Shown here one piece after another: positions 32,192-42,519 of a stretch of 64,000 nucleotides of DNA. Origin of the DNA: Kitasatospora fiedleri (GTDB lineage: Bacteria > Actinomycetota > Actinomycetes > Streptomycetales > Streptomycetaceae); NCBI RefSeq assembly GCF_948472415.1, contig NZ_OX419519.1, positions 558,001-622,000 on the forward strand, in the 5' to 3' direction. A program made the position numbers and the translations under genes. The stretch's first letter is position 1. Each line of letters starts with the position of its first letter. The notes beneath the pieces were generated by a model, which saw nothing but the letters and a program-made list of their open reading frames with translations, made no database searches and was not told the origin of the DNA.

Positions 32192-33031
32192 ATGGCGGTG
32201 GAGCATGCATCCGAACGGCTCGTCGAGCTGCTGACCCGGGACGATGCGGTGCAGGAGCAGTGGGTGTCGGCCGTGGCCGCGTCCCTGGGCGGCCGGATCA
32301 GCCGGGCCGAGCTGGAGCGCGAACTGACCGACCTCTACCAGGCCCTGGTCCAGGCCCTGGGCAAGAGCGGCCTGGACTGGCAGGGCGAGGCGTACTCGGA
32401 GGTGCGCGCCCTGCTGGTGGAGCTCTCCCGCAGCCGGGCCCGGTACGGTTTCACGCCCACCGAGACGGCCGTCACCGTCTTCGCCGGCAAGGACGTGCTG
32501 GAGCCCACCACGGCCAGCACCGCCGAGGACATCACGGCCTACCTCCAGCTGGCCCGGCTGCTCGACGCACTCGGCCTGTTCACCATCGAGACGTACGCCC
32601 GCACCCGGGAGGAGATCATCAGCGCGCAGGCCGAGCAGCTGCTCGAACTGTCCACGCCGGTGGTCAAGCTGTGGGAGAACGTGGTCGCGGTGCCGCTGGT
32701 CGGCACCCTGGACTCGGCCCGCACCCAGGTGGTGATGGAGAAGCTGCTGCAGAGCCTGGTGGACTCCGGCTCCGAGCACGCGATCATCGACATCACCGGC
32801 GTGCCCGCGGTGGACACCGAGGTCGCCCAGCACCTGCTGAAGACCGTGGTCGCCGCCCGGCTGATGGGCGCCGAGTGCACCATCTCCGGCATCCGCCCGC
32901 AGATCGCCCAGACCCTGGTCGCGCTCGGCGTGCAGTTCGGCGACATCGTCACCAAGGCCACCCTGCAGGACGCGCTGCGCCACGTCCTGCAGCTCAGCGG
33001 CGGCCAGGTCCCGTCGGGCGGCGCCCGGTGA
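32192..33031 (+). CDS. rsbR: Stressosome protein RsbR
   Basis: 279 residues, intact. Residues 1-150 form a helical sensor domain of the RsbRD-N type (ERLVELLTRDDAVQEQWV; EITAYLQLARLLDALGLF-like region). Residues 155-275 are a STAS domain in which both phosphorylatable threonines of Bacillus RsbRA are conserved: PLVGTLD (equivalent of T171) and AVDTEVAQ (equivalent of T205). RsbR and RsbS build the stressosome that holds RsbT until stress. ATG 32192 has a GAGGAG site. It overlaps rsbS by four bases (GTGA). The N-terminal domain differs from the globin-like one of Bacillus RsbRA, so the sensed signal is unknown. Confidence 0.93.
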   Translation: MAVEHASERLVELLTRDDAVQEQWVSAVAASLGGRISRAELERELTDLYQALVQALGKSGLDWQGEAYSEVRALLVELSRSRARYGFTPTETAVTVFAGKDVLEPTTASTAEDITAYLQLARLLDALGLFTIETYARTREEIISAQAEQLLELSTPVVKLWENVVAVPLVGTLDSARTQVVMEKLLQSLVDSGSEHAIIDITGVPAVDTEVAQHLLKTVVAARLMGAECTISGIRPQIAQTLVALGVQFGDIVTKATLQDALRHVLQLSGGQVPSGGAR

Positions 33032-33405
33032 GCGAGCGCGTCCCCGTCCTGAAGATCGGCCAGGTCCTGCTGGTCTCCATCCAGGTCGACCTGGAGGACC
33101 AGATCGTCCTGGACCTCCAGGACGACCTGGCCGAGCGGATCGTCGCCACCGGCGCGAACGGCGTGGTCATCGACATCACCGCGCTGGAGATCGTCGACTC
33201 CTTCGTCGGCCGGATGCTCGCCAACACCGCCGCCATCTCGCGCATGCTGGACGCCGAGACGGTGGTGGTCGGCATGCGCCCGGCGGTGGCGATCACCCTG
33301 GTCGAGCTGGGGCTCTCGCTGGGCGGGGTGCGCACCGCGCTCACCCTGGAGAAGGGCCTGGCCCTGCTGGAACGCGACCGTACCGCGCGTACGGCCCGCC
33401 CATGA
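33028..33405 (+). CDS. rsbS: Stressosome scaffold STAS protein RsbS
   Basis: 125 residues, intact. Single STAS domain: VPVLKIGQVLLVSIQVDLED, GVVIDITALEIVDSFVGRML with the phosphosite serine (Bacillus S59) in VDSF, and VVVGMRPAVAITLVELG. RsbS co-assembles with RsbR and is phosphorylated by RsbT. GTG start overlaps the rsbR stop and its own stop overlaps the rsbT start (ATGA), giving stoichiometric coupled translation. Confidence 0.95.
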   Translation: MSERVPVLKIGQVLLVSIQVDLEDQIVLDLQDDLAERIVATGANGVVIDITALEIVDSFVGRMLANTAAISRMLDAETVVVGMRPAVAITLVELGLSLGGVRTALTLEKGLALLERDRTARTARP

Positions 33406-33821
33406 CCGGCCCCAGGGCGGTGGAGGACGAGCAGGCCGTGCCGATCGGGTCCAACGACGACGTGGTCCGGGCCCGGCAGACCGTCCGGACGTACGCCCAG
33501 CAGTGCGGCCTGTCGCTGGTCGACCAGACCAAGCTGGTCACCGCCGCCAGCGAGCTGGCCCGCAACACCCTGGTCTACGGCGGCGGCGGCTCGATGCGCT
33601 GCGCCGTCGTGCGCAACGGCACCCGGACGGGCGTGCACGCCGTGTTCGAGGACAGCGGCCCCGGCATCCCCGACCTGGACCTCGCGCTGACCGACGGCTG
33701 GACCTCCGGCAACGGCATGGGCCTGGGCCTGAGCGGGGCGCGCCGGCTGGTCGACGAGTTCGAGCTGCACAGCGAGCCGGGTGCCGGGACGAGGGTCGCG
33801 GTGACCAAGTGGGCCCGGTGA
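33402..33821 (+). CDS. rsbT: Switch kinase RsbT
   Basis: 139 residues, intact. GHKL ATPase: N box SELARNTLVYGGGG, G1 EDSGPGIPD, G2 GNGMGLGLSGARRLVDEF, and a final AGTRVAVTKW strand, all as in RsbT. It phosphorylates RsbR/RsbS on stress and, when released, activates a PP2C phosphatase (RsbU in Bacillus). No RsbU with the typical N-terminal RsbT-binding domain is evident here; the PP2C proteins encoded downstream in the same operon are the likely recipients. Start and stop overlap both neighbours. Confidence 0.94.
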   Translation: MTGPRAVEDEQAVPIGSNDDVVRARQTVRTYAQQCGLSLVDQTKLVTAASELARNTLVYGGGGSMRCAVVRNGTRTGVHAVFEDSGPGIPDLDLALTDGWTSGNGMGLGLSGARRLVDEFELHSEPGAGTRVAVTKWAR

Positions 33822-34990
33822 CGCCCGCCCTGGCCGTGTGCGAGGACACCGTGTGGTTCCGGCACTCGGACTCGCTGCCCGCCGCCGCCCGCGGCGCGGC
33901 CCGGCAGCTCGCCCACCGGATCGGGCTGCTGCCCGAGCGGGTCGGCGAGGTGGCGCTCGCCGTCAGCGAGGCCGCCACCAACCTGCGCCGACACGCCGTG
34001 GACGGGGCGATGGTGCTGCGCGTGGTGCGCACCGACACCGAGGCGGCGCTGGAGTTCCTCACCATCGACAGCGGGCCGGGGATGGCGGACGTGCCCGCGG
34101 CGCTGGCCGACGGCTACTCCTCCGGTCCGACCCTGGGCATCGGCCTGGGCGCGATCTCCCGGCTCGCCGACGCCTTCGACCTGCACTCGCTGCCGGCCGC
34201 GGGACGGTGCTGACCGCCCGGTTCTGGAACCGCACCCCGGCGGGGCGGGCCGCCGCCGCGACCGAGCCGGTCGCCGCCGGGCTGACCCGGCCGATGAGCG
34301 GGCAGGAGCTGTGCGGGGACGCCTGGGCGGTGCGCGCGGTCGGCGCGGGCCCGGTGGCGGCCCCGGCCACCCCGGCGGCCGAGCCGCCGGGGGCCGCCGC
34401 GGCGGCCCGGCTGGACTGGTCGGTGCTGACCAACCGGGCGCCGCGCACCCACCTCGCCGCCGCCCCGGAGCGGGCCGGCGGCACCGGCGCGTTCCTGCTG
34501 ATGTTCTGCGACGGCCTGGGCCACGGCCCGCTGGCCGCCCGGGCCGCCTCGGACGCCGTCGCGGCCTTCCAGCGCAGCTCCGCGCACCGGCCCGAGCAGG
34601 TGCTGGCCGACCTGCACCGGGTGCTGCGCGGCGGGCGGGGCGGGGCGGTCGCGGTCGCCCTGGTCGAGCCCGCCGAGGCCCGGCTGACGCTCTGCGGGGC
34701 GGGCAACGTCAGCGCCTTCGTGGTGGACCCCGCCACCGGGAACCGCCGTTCGCTGCCCTCCGCCCCCGGCATCGTCGGGCACCAGCTGCCGCGCCGCACA
34801 CCGTCCGGCAGGACCTGCCGCCCGGCAGCGCGGTGGTGCTGCACTCGGACGGCCTCACCGACCGCTGGAAGGCCGCCGACGTCCCCGGGATCTTCTCCCA
34901 CCTGCCCGTCACCGCCGGGCCCTGCTGCTGCGCGAGGCGGGGGTGCGCCGGGACGACGCGGGCGTGGTGGTCGCGAAGGGCGCCTGGTGA
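33818..34990 (+). CDS. HATPase-PP2C fusion, RsbX-like (three frameshifts)
   Basis: 391 residues after repair. Residues 1-140 are a second RsbT/RsbW-like ATPase (ALAVSEAATNLRRHA, DSGPGMADV, LGIGLGAISRLADAF). Residues 170-390 are a PP2C domain (CGDAWAV, FCDGLGHGPLAARAASDAV, LCGAGNVSAFVV, HSDGLTDRW, RRDDAGVVVAKG). The fusion is a known actinobacterial stressosome accessory; its PP2C part may reset RsbR/RsbS as RsbX does. GTG overlaps the rsbT stop and its TGA overlaps the next GTG. Missing bases: G run 34201-34203, C pair 34794-34795, G run 34917-34919; three added bases give exactly 392 codons. Confidence 0.85.
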
Positions 34991-36789
34991 GCGCGCGCCC
35001 CGGCCCCTCCGCCGAGCACGCGGCGGAGGTTCCGTCCGTCCACCTGGAGAGCACGCCCTTGGGTACCGTGCAGGACACCTTCGCGCTGCGCCGCAGCGCC
35101 CGCGCCGTCGCCGACCTGCTCGGCGCGGACGGCCAGGACGCCGTCCGGCTGGCCACCGCGCTGAGCGAACTCGGCCGCGGCCTGCTCGGCGCCGACCGGC
35201 TGGCCGCCGCGTTCGACCTCCAGGCGGGGCCCCCGGCCGTCCTGCGGGTCACCCTGACCTGGCAGGGCGGGCACCGGCTGCCCGAGGAGGCGCTGGAGGC
35301 GTCCGGCCGGCTGCTGCCCACCCACCAGGAGCGGACCGGGGACGGCGGCCTGGTCCGGGTCGAGCAGCGGCTCGGTCCCGTCCCCGGCCCGTCCCGGAGC
35401 TGGCCGGTCGCATCCGCGACCTGCTCGCCGCGCACACCGGCCCCAGCGCCCTGGAGGACTCCCGGGCGCAGACCCGCGACCTGATCGCCGCGCTGGAGCA
35501 CAGCCAGGCCCAGCGCGAGGAACTGCGCCGCCTGAACAGCGAGTTGGAGGAGACCAACCGGGGCGTCCTGGCGCTGTACTCGGAGCTGTCCGAGGAACTG
35601 GAGGAGACCAACCGGGGCGTGGTCGCGCTGTACGCCGAACTCGACGAGAAGTCCCGGCAGTTGCGCGAGGCCAGCGAGGCCAAGAGCCGGTTCTGGGCGA
35701 ACGTCAGCCACGAGCTGCGCACGCCCGTCAACGCGGTGGTGGGCCTGGCCGAGCTGCTGCGCGCGGACGCCGACGCCCCGGCCGAGGAGCGGGCCCACCG
35801 GCTGTCGCTGATCGCCGACTCCGGCCGCACCCTGCTCGCCCTGGTGGACGAGCTGCTGGACGTCGCGAAGGCGGAGTCCGGCACCCTCGACCCGCAGTGG
35901 GCGCCGCTGGACCTGCGCGCCGTCCTGGCCCACCTGGACGGCACCCTGCGCGGCCTGGCCCGCCCCGGCGTGGCGCTGCGGATCGACCCGGCGCCCGCCG
36001 GGCCGGGGACGCTGCTCGGCGACGAGACGATGCTGGTGCGCATCCTGCGCAACCTGCTGTCCAACGCGCTGAAGTTCACCGAGCGCGGGTCGGTGGAGCT
36101 GGCCACCCGGGTCGAGGACGGCCCGGACGGCGGCCCGGTCCTGGTGCTGACCGTCACCGACACCGGCATCGGCATCCCGGCCGACCAGCAGGAGCGGGTC
36201 TTCGAGGAGTTCTACCAGGTCCGGGGCCCGCACCAGCGGGGCCGCCGGGGCACCGGCCTGGGCCTGCCGTACGCCCGGCGGCTGACGGAGATCCTCGGCG
36301 GCACGCTGCGCCTGGACAGCGAGCCGGGCCGGGGCACCGCGATCACCGTCCGGCTGCCCGCGCACCCCGCGCCGCCGGCCGACACCCGGTGGCCGTGCTG
36401 GTCGCGGTCGACGACGACCCGGTGTTCCGGGGCGTGCTGCGCCCGCTGCTGGACGAGATCGCCGACCGGGTGGTGGAGGCCCACGACGGCGCCGCCGCGC
36501 TCGCCGCCGTCCGCGACGCCCGACCGGACGGGATCGTCCTCGACCTGCACCTGGGCGAGGTCGACGGCTACCAGGTGCTCGCCGACCTGCGGGCCGACCC
36601 GGAGCTGCGGCAGATCCCGGTGGTCATCCTCACCTCCGCCTCGCTGACCGCCGCCGACCGGGCCCGGCTGGCGCACGCCCGCGCCGTGCTGCCCAAGTCC
36701 GGCCTGAGCGCCGCCCGGATCGCCGCCGCCCTGTCCGCCCCCGCCCCGCCGCGCCGCGGCGACCGCTGCCGCCCGAGGACGGATCGTGA
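34987..36789 (+). CDS. Soluble hybrid histidine kinase of the stressosome operon (three frameshifts)
   Basis: About 601 residues. A degenerate RsbT-like ATPase remnant (LRRSARAVADLLGADGQDAV) covers residues 20-135, then a coiled coil (150-230) with a duplicated EELEETNRGV..LY.EL, HisKA with H about 242 (WANVSHELRTPVNAVVG), HATPase_c (GRRGTGLGLPYARRLTEI) and a C-terminal receiver (GIVLDLHLGEVDGY, D about 519). Position inside the operon suggests that two-component phosphorelay feeds the stressosome. Missing bases: C run 35382-35385, C run 36385-36387, and a third somewhere in the C-rich stretch near 36730-36760, after which TGA at 36787 overlaps the next GTG. Confidence 0.82.
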
Positions 36790-38421
36790 CCAGCACCAGC
36801 TCCGACGCCGGGCCCGCCACCGTCCTGGTGCTCGACGACAACGACACCACCCGGTACATCGTCGGGAGCTGGCTGCGCCGCTCCGGGCACACCGTCGTCG
36901 AGGCGGTCGACGGCACCCAGGCCCTCGCCCTGCTGGAGCGCACCCCCACCGCCGAGCTGCCCGAGATCGCCGTGGTGGACATCAGCCTGCCCGACATGAC
37001 CGGCTTCGAGGTGTGCGAGCGGATCAAGCGGGTGCCGCGCACCTCGGCGCTGCCCGTCGTGCACATCTCCGCCACCGCGATCGAGGCCAGCGACCGCACC
37101 CAGGGCCTGCACCGCGGCGCCGACGCCTACCTGACCGAGCCGATCGACTCGGCCGAGCTCCAGGCCACCGTCACCGCCGTGCTGCGCTACACCCGGGCCC
37201 GCCGGCGCGCCGAGCGGCTGGCCGCCCGGGTCGCCGCCCTGCACCGCAGCACCCTCGCCCTGTACGGCGCCGCCGACCCGGACGACCTGGTCACCTCGGC
37301 CGTGCTCGGCGCGGTCCGGCTGGGCGCCGCCCGGGCCACCGCGATCGCCCTCGGGCCGGACCGCGACACCCTGCACCTGGCCCACCACGACCCGGCGCTG
37401 CCCGAGGACGGCCCGGTGCGGCTGCTGGCGGCCCCGCCCGTCCTGCTCGACGTGCTCGCCCACCACACCCTGGGCGACGCCACCGGCACCGACACCGCCC
37501 TGCTGGACGCCGCGGAGTGGGGCGCCGTGCTGGCCGACCACGGCCTGGACGGCGCGGGCCTCCCGGCCGGGCCGGTCGCCCTGGTGGTGGCCCGCACCAA
37601 GCCGGCCGGCCGCTGCTCGCGGTGGTCGCCGACCGGGACGCGGTCGCCGACCGGGACGAACGCGGTCTGCTCCCCCAGCTCACCCAGGCCGCCGCGCTCG
37701 CCCTGGAGGCCCAGCGCAGCCAGGCCGAGGAGCACGCCCTGGCGCTGACCCTGCAGCGCAGCTTCCTGCCCAGCCGGCTGCCCGCCGTCCCGGGCGTCGA
37801 ACTCGCCGTCCGGTACGAGCCCGCCTCGGCCCGCAGCGAGATCGGCGGCGACTTCTACGAGGCCATCGACACCCCCGACGGCCTGCTGCTGGCGATCGGC
37901 GACGTGGCCGGCCACTCGCTGGAGGCCGCCATGGCGATGGGCGAGCTGCGGCACGCGCTGCGCGCCTACGCCATCGAGGGCCACGACCCGCGGACCCTGC
38001 TGCACCGGCTGGACGCGCTGATGACCCGGCTGCGCCCCGGCCTGACCGCGACGGTGTGCCTGGTGCTGATCGCACCCGACCGCCGGCGCATCGAGGTCGC
38101 CAACGCCGGCCACCTGCCGCCGCTGCTGCGGCTGCCGGACGGCTCGACCCGCTACCTGACCGAGCACGGCATCCTGCTCGGCCTGAACGTCCCGCAGCCG
38201 CCGACCGTCGAGTACGCCGTCGAGCCCGGCAGCACCCTGCTGCTGGTCACCGACGGTCTGATCGAAGTGCCCGGCGAGCACCTCCAGGCCGGCCTGGACG
38301 CCCTGCGGGACGCCTTCGCCGACGCCCCTCCGGAGCTGGACCGGGCGGCGACCTGCTGCTGTCCGCGTTCGCCCGGGCCCAGACCGACGACGTGGCCCTG
38401 CTCGTCGCCCGGCTCGACTGA
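36786..38421 (+). CDS. Response regulator-GAF-PP2C phosphatase (two frameshifts)
   Basis: 545 residues after repair. N-terminal receiver (TVLVLDDNDTTRYIVGSWL, phospho-acceptor D65 in VVDISLPDMTGF), GAF-like domain 150-310, PP2C 325-545 (FLPSRLPAVPGVE, GGDFYEAI, IGDVAGHSLEAAMAMG, TDGLIEVPGE, TDDVALLVARLD). This is a receiver-gated RsbU-like phosphatase and the natural target of the hybrid kinase encoded immediately upstream; RsbT could also act on it. Last gene of the overlapping six-gene stressosome run. Missing bases: near 37611 and in the G run 38343-38345. ATP-independent dephosphorylation of one of the STAS proteins, possibly the one at 38523, is inferred. Confidence 0.87.
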
Positions 38422-38522
38422 CCGCGTCCCGGCCACCGCCGGGCCGCACCGGCTCCCGCGACTCCCACCTGCTCCCGCCAGATCCGTCCACCCGGAAGCC
38501 CCCTGCACCGTACGGAGCCCCC

Positions 38523-38947
38523 GTGCCCGAGTACGACCTGACCATCGAGGTCCGCACCCATCCCGTGGGAGCGACCGTCGTCGCGCTCGCGGGCGAGCTC
38601 GACTACCACACCGCGCCGCGCCTGCACCGGGCGGTGGAGCGGACCTCCGAGGCGCTGCCGCTGGTCCTGGACCTCGCGCTGCTGAGGTTCTGCGACTCGC
38701 TCGGCGTGGCCGAGCTGCTGTTCGCGTTCCGCCGCACCCGGGCGGCGGGTACTCGCTCGCCCTGGTCGGCACCAGCGCCGACGTCGGGCGGCTGCTCACC
38801 ATGACCGGCGTGGACCGGCTGCTGCCGCACCACGACACGGTCGAGGCCGCCGTCGCGCGCTCCGCCCGGACGGCTGAGCCCCGCCCCGGGTCAGCCCTCG
38901 GGCGGGCCGGCCGCCCGCGGCCAGCTCGGGCTCCAGCCCCTCGCTGA
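38523..38947 (+). CDS. STAS-domain anti-sigma factor antagonist (one frameshift)
   Basis: About 141 residues. STAS domain with VVALAGELDYHTAPRLHRAV, VLDLALLRFCDSLGVAELL (single serine at the phosphosite) and VGRLLTMTGVDRLLP. It lies 101 bases after the PP2C gene in the same direction and is a good candidate for the RsbV-like output of the stressosome operon. One G is missing in 38747-38749 (RAAGYSLALVG restored). The stop is at 38947 in the repaired frame, giving a proline/arginine-rich tail that overlaps the 3' end of the PAP2 gene on the other strand; an earlier stop would need further errors. Confidence 0.78.
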
Positions 38948-39662
38948 GCGGCGGCCGGGACCGGGCGGCCGGTGTCGCGCCGCCAGCCCTCGAACGCCCA
39001 GGCGGTGGCCGCGACCAGGGCCGTCCCGAGCAGCCAGCCGCCGAGCACGTCACTGACCCAGTGCACCCCGAGCGCGACCCGGGTGAACCCCACCCCCAGC
39101 ACGCTCAGCCCGGCCGCCGCCCGGGCCACCCACCGCCACCCCGGACGCAGCGCCGGGGAGAACACCAGCAGCAGCACCGTGCAGCAGGTCGCCGCGGTCA
39201 TCGCGTGCCCGGACGGGAACGAGAAGCCGGGCGCGTGCGCGACCGGGTCGGGCAGCGACGGGCGGGCCCGGGCCACCGCCGCCTTGACCGCCCAGCCGAT
39301 CAGCCGGAGGCGGTCGTGGTGGCGGCCGCCCACACCGCCAGCCGCCAGGCCCGCCGCCACAGCAGCCAGCCGACGGCCGCCGCGACCAGCAGCCGCATCG
39401 TCAGCGGGTCCCACACCCCGTTGCTGAGGGCGCGCAGCACCGAGAGCACGGCCGGATGGTCGCGCACGACGGCGTGCAGCCGCTGCGCCGCGCCAGCGTC
39501 GAGCCGGTGCAGCGGCCCCCAGTGCGCCTCGATCAGCACCAGCAGCAGCGCGGTCGGCACCGCGGCCACCGCGGACGCGCCGACGGCGGCGAGCAGCCGC
39601 TCGCCCAGGCGCAGGTCGGCGTCCCGCAGCTTGCGGTGGAGAAGGGTGGGGCGGCGGATCAC
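38891..39662 (-). CDS. PAP2 phosphatase family membrane protein (one or two frameshifts)
   Basis: About 257 residues with five to six membrane helices. The phosphatase motifs are complete: KAAVARARPSLPD (KX6RP), FPSGHAMT (PSGH) and TRVALGVHWVSDVLGG (the SRX5HX3D motif with T in place of S). It likely removes phosphate from a lipid phosphate (phosphatidate, phosphatidylglycerophosphate or undecaprenyl diphosphate). GTG 39662 overlaps the upstream stop by one base (TAGTG). A base is missing near 39303 (ASGLIGW restored). The 3' end is uncertain: a further lost base in 38957-38959 gives a stop at 38891. Confidence 0.82.
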
Positions 39663-40724
39663 TACTGCGTCCTCTCGGGGCCGGCGGGCGGGGCGGGCGA
39701 CGGGTCGGGGGCGGGCGACGGTTCGGGGGCCGACGCGTCGGAGTCGGATGACGGGTCGGGGGCGGGCGACGGTTCGGCGGTCCGCGACTCGGCGGCCAGC
39801 GGGTCGGGCAGGACCGGGCCGGGCCGGCCGGTGCGGTCGGCCTCCAGCTGGGCGGCGAAGGAGAGACCGAGGAACAGCGCGATCGCCGTCAGGTACGCCC
39901 ACACCAGCAGCGAGAACACCGCGCTGAGCGGTCCGTAGACGGCGTCGAAGGAGCCGCTCAGGCGCAGGTAGAGGCTGAGCAGCCAGGTCGCCGCCAGCCA
40001 GAGCACCAGGTGGACGCCCGCGCCGAACGCCAGCCAGCTGTAGCCGGGCTGGCGGCGGCGGGGGGCCCGGCGGAAGATCACGGCCGCCGCGGCGAGGGTG
40101 AGCACCACCCCGACCGGCCAGCGCAGCAGGGTCCAGGCGGCGGCGGTGCCCGGGCCCAGGCCGAACACCTCGTCCGCGGCGGCGGCGACCTGCGGCCCGG
40201 CCACCAGCACCAGGAAGCCGACGCCCAGCGGCAGGCCCGCGCCGCCGCCATCAGCAGGCTGCGCCGTACTTGCGGTCGAACGGCCGGTCCCGTTCGATGC
40301 CGTAGATCCGGTTCGCCCCGCGTTCGATCTGGGACATCGCGGTCACCAGGTTGGCCACCGCGAACAGCGCGCCGAACCAGAGCGCGACGGTGCCGCCGTC
40401 GCGGTGCCGGCTGCGGTCGAGCACCTCGCTGACCAGGCCCGCGCTGGACGCCGGGACCATCCGCTGGATGCTCGCCGCGACCAGCTGCCCGACCGGGCCG
40501 CCGTGCAGCGAGGAGGCCAGCCCGACCACCGCGATCGCGAACGGCACCAGGGCCAGCACCACCTGGAAGGCCAGCGCCCGGGCGTGGCTGAACCCGTCCG
40601 CGTACCGGAACCGCACGAAGGCGTCCCGGGCCAGCGGCCACCAGGACTGCCGGCGCAGGGCCACCACGGCCTCGTCCGCGGAGAGGTGCTCCCGGCCGGG
40701 CCTGACCCGGCTCGCCGTGCCCAT
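39662..40724 (-). CDS. YihY/BrkB family membrane protein (two frameshifts)
   Basis: About 354 residues. Six membrane helices with the family pattern FSHARALAFQVVLALVPFAI, LWFGALFAVANLVTAMSQIERG, RIYGIERDRPFDRKYG and YGPLSAVFSLLVWAYLTAI. The C-terminal 45 residues are a low-complexity PSPAPD/SDSDASAPE repeat. It is a second BrkB paralogue, the other being at 23940. ATG 40724 overlaps the previous stop (TGATG) and its TAG overlaps the PAP2 start, so the three genes form one coupled operon. Missing bases: 40245-40247 and 40264-40265 (RKYGRSLLMAAARGLPLGVGF after repair). Confidence 0.83.
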
Positions 40725-42390
40725 CAGGCCACTTCCCGCCGGGCGGCGAGGGCGCCCGCCGCGGGGTGGACGGGGGCCGCGAGGGCGGCGGTCCCGGGGG
40801 CGGTCTCCGGCGCGGCGGCGGGGACGCGGACCAGCAGGGCGTCCGGCCGGACGGTCAGGGTGAGGGTGCGGCCGTCGCCCACCGGGTCGCCGTCGCACTC
40901 GCGGGGCTGGGCGCGCTCGGCGGTGAGGGCGATGCGGCGGCCCCGGAAGTGTTCGAGCGGGGCGGCCGGGCCGGGGCGGTGGGTGCCGGTGAGCAGGGCG
41001 TGCACGGCCCGCCCCCAGCCGCTCGGCCCGTGCGGCTGGACCAGGACCAGGTCGAGCAGCCCGTCGTCGGGCTCGGCGTCGGGCAGCAGCCGGACGCCGC
41101 CCTGGAGGGAGCCGACGTTGCCGACGACGGCGCCCCGCACCTGGCGGCGCACCGGCTCGGCGTCGTCCACGGCGACGGTCAGGGTGAAGTGCCGGTCGCC
41201 CAGGTGCCGGGCGGCGGCGAGCACGTACGCGGGCCAGCCGAGGCGGCGTTTGAGGGTGCGGCCGGTGTCGGCCATCACGGCGGCGTCCAGCCCCATCCCG
41301 GCCATGGTCGCGGCGGCCCGGGCGGGCAGGTCGTCGCCCTCGGCCCGCATCAGGTCGATCCGGCGGGTGCGGCCGGCCAGGGCGGCGTCCAGCGCGGCCT
41401 CGGGGTCGGTCGGCAGGCCGAGGTTGCGGGCCAGCAGGTTGCCGGTGCCGCAGGGGACGATCGCCAGGGTCGCGCCGGTGCCGGCCAAGGCTTCGGCGCA
41501 GGCCGTCACGGTGCCGTCGCCGCCGCAGGCCGCCACCAGCCGGGCGCCGTCGGCGAGGGCCCGCCGGGCGGCGGCCCGGCCGCAGTCCTCGGCCTCGCCG
41601 GGCAGCAGCAGGGGCGGCCGGTGGCCGTGCGCGGTCAGCACGGCGGAGAGCCGGTGCAGCAGGGCGTCGTCCACCGAGAGCGGGTTGTAGACCAGTGCGA
41701 CCCGCAGCGGGGCGGCGGGGGCCGGGGCGGCGGGGGCGGCCGACGTGCGGCGGGCGCGGGCGGGCAGCGCGCGGTGCACCACCCACAGGGCGGCCGCGCC
41801 GTTGAGCGCGCCGGCCAGCACGTCGGTGGGGTGGTGCATGCCCCGGTAGAGCCGGCTGGCCGCGACCAGGACCGGCACCGCCCAGGCCAGCGCGCACAGC
41901 AGGACCGCCACCGGCCGCGCAGCAGGTGCAGCGCGAGCAGGCCCAGGCCGCCGTACAACGCGGTGGCCGCCCCGACGTGCCCGGACGGGAAACTGGAGGT
42001 GGGCAGCGAGCCGTCCAGCCGGGCGACGTCCGGCCGGGCCCGGTCCACCACGTGGGCGGCGGTCACGAACAGCGTCGCCTGGAGCGCCACCGCGCCCGCG
42101 AGCAGCACCGCCGGGCGCCACCGGCGCCCGAGCAGCAGCAGGAGCGCGACGACCGCCGTCACCGTCACGATCGCGGGGGTGAAGGCGAGCGCGGACAGCC
42201 AAGAGCTGGCCGTGGTCAGCGCGTCGGTGCGGTGCCCGGCCAGCCAGGAGACCAGCCCGTTCTCGCCCGGGTCCCACCAGCCCTGCGGCGGGTGGGTGAT
42301 CAGCAGGCCCACGGCCACCAGGGCCGTCAACTGGCCGACCACGGCGGCCAGTACCCCGAGCGGTGCGACCCGCCCCTGTGTCCTCGTCAT
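40724..42390 (-). CDS. PAP2 phosphatase-diacylglycerol kinase fusion (one frameshift)
   Basis: 555 residues after repair. Residues 1-230: five to six membrane helices with PAP2 motifs DRARPDV, FPSGHVGAAT and SRLYRGMHHPTDVLAG. Residues 255-540: diacylglycerol/sphingosine kinase catalytic domain with VALVYNPLSVDD, ACGGDGTVTACAEAL (GGDGT loop), PCGTGNLLARNLGLP and DDGLLDLVLV. The fusion could interconvert a lipid alcohol and its phosphate in one polypeptide at the membrane. A base is missing in the pair 41913-41914 (LLRGPVAVLLCALAW restored). ATG 42390. First gene of the coupled PAP2-DAGK/BrkB/PAP2 operon. Confidence 0.87.
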
Positions 42391-42519
42391 GGGTCCCGTG
42401 TCCCCCGGTCTGCGGTTTTCATCCCCGCTTTACATCCCGACCGGCCCGAAAAGGCGTCGATCGCCGCGCAGCGGGTAACCGAGCGCCCGCCACAGCACCG
42501 CCCCGGACGGAGGGACCCC

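Noticed and set aside
38523-38876. Ending the STAS protein at the TGA at 38874
   Set aside because: This would need two further frame changes; the repaired frame runs naturally to 38947.
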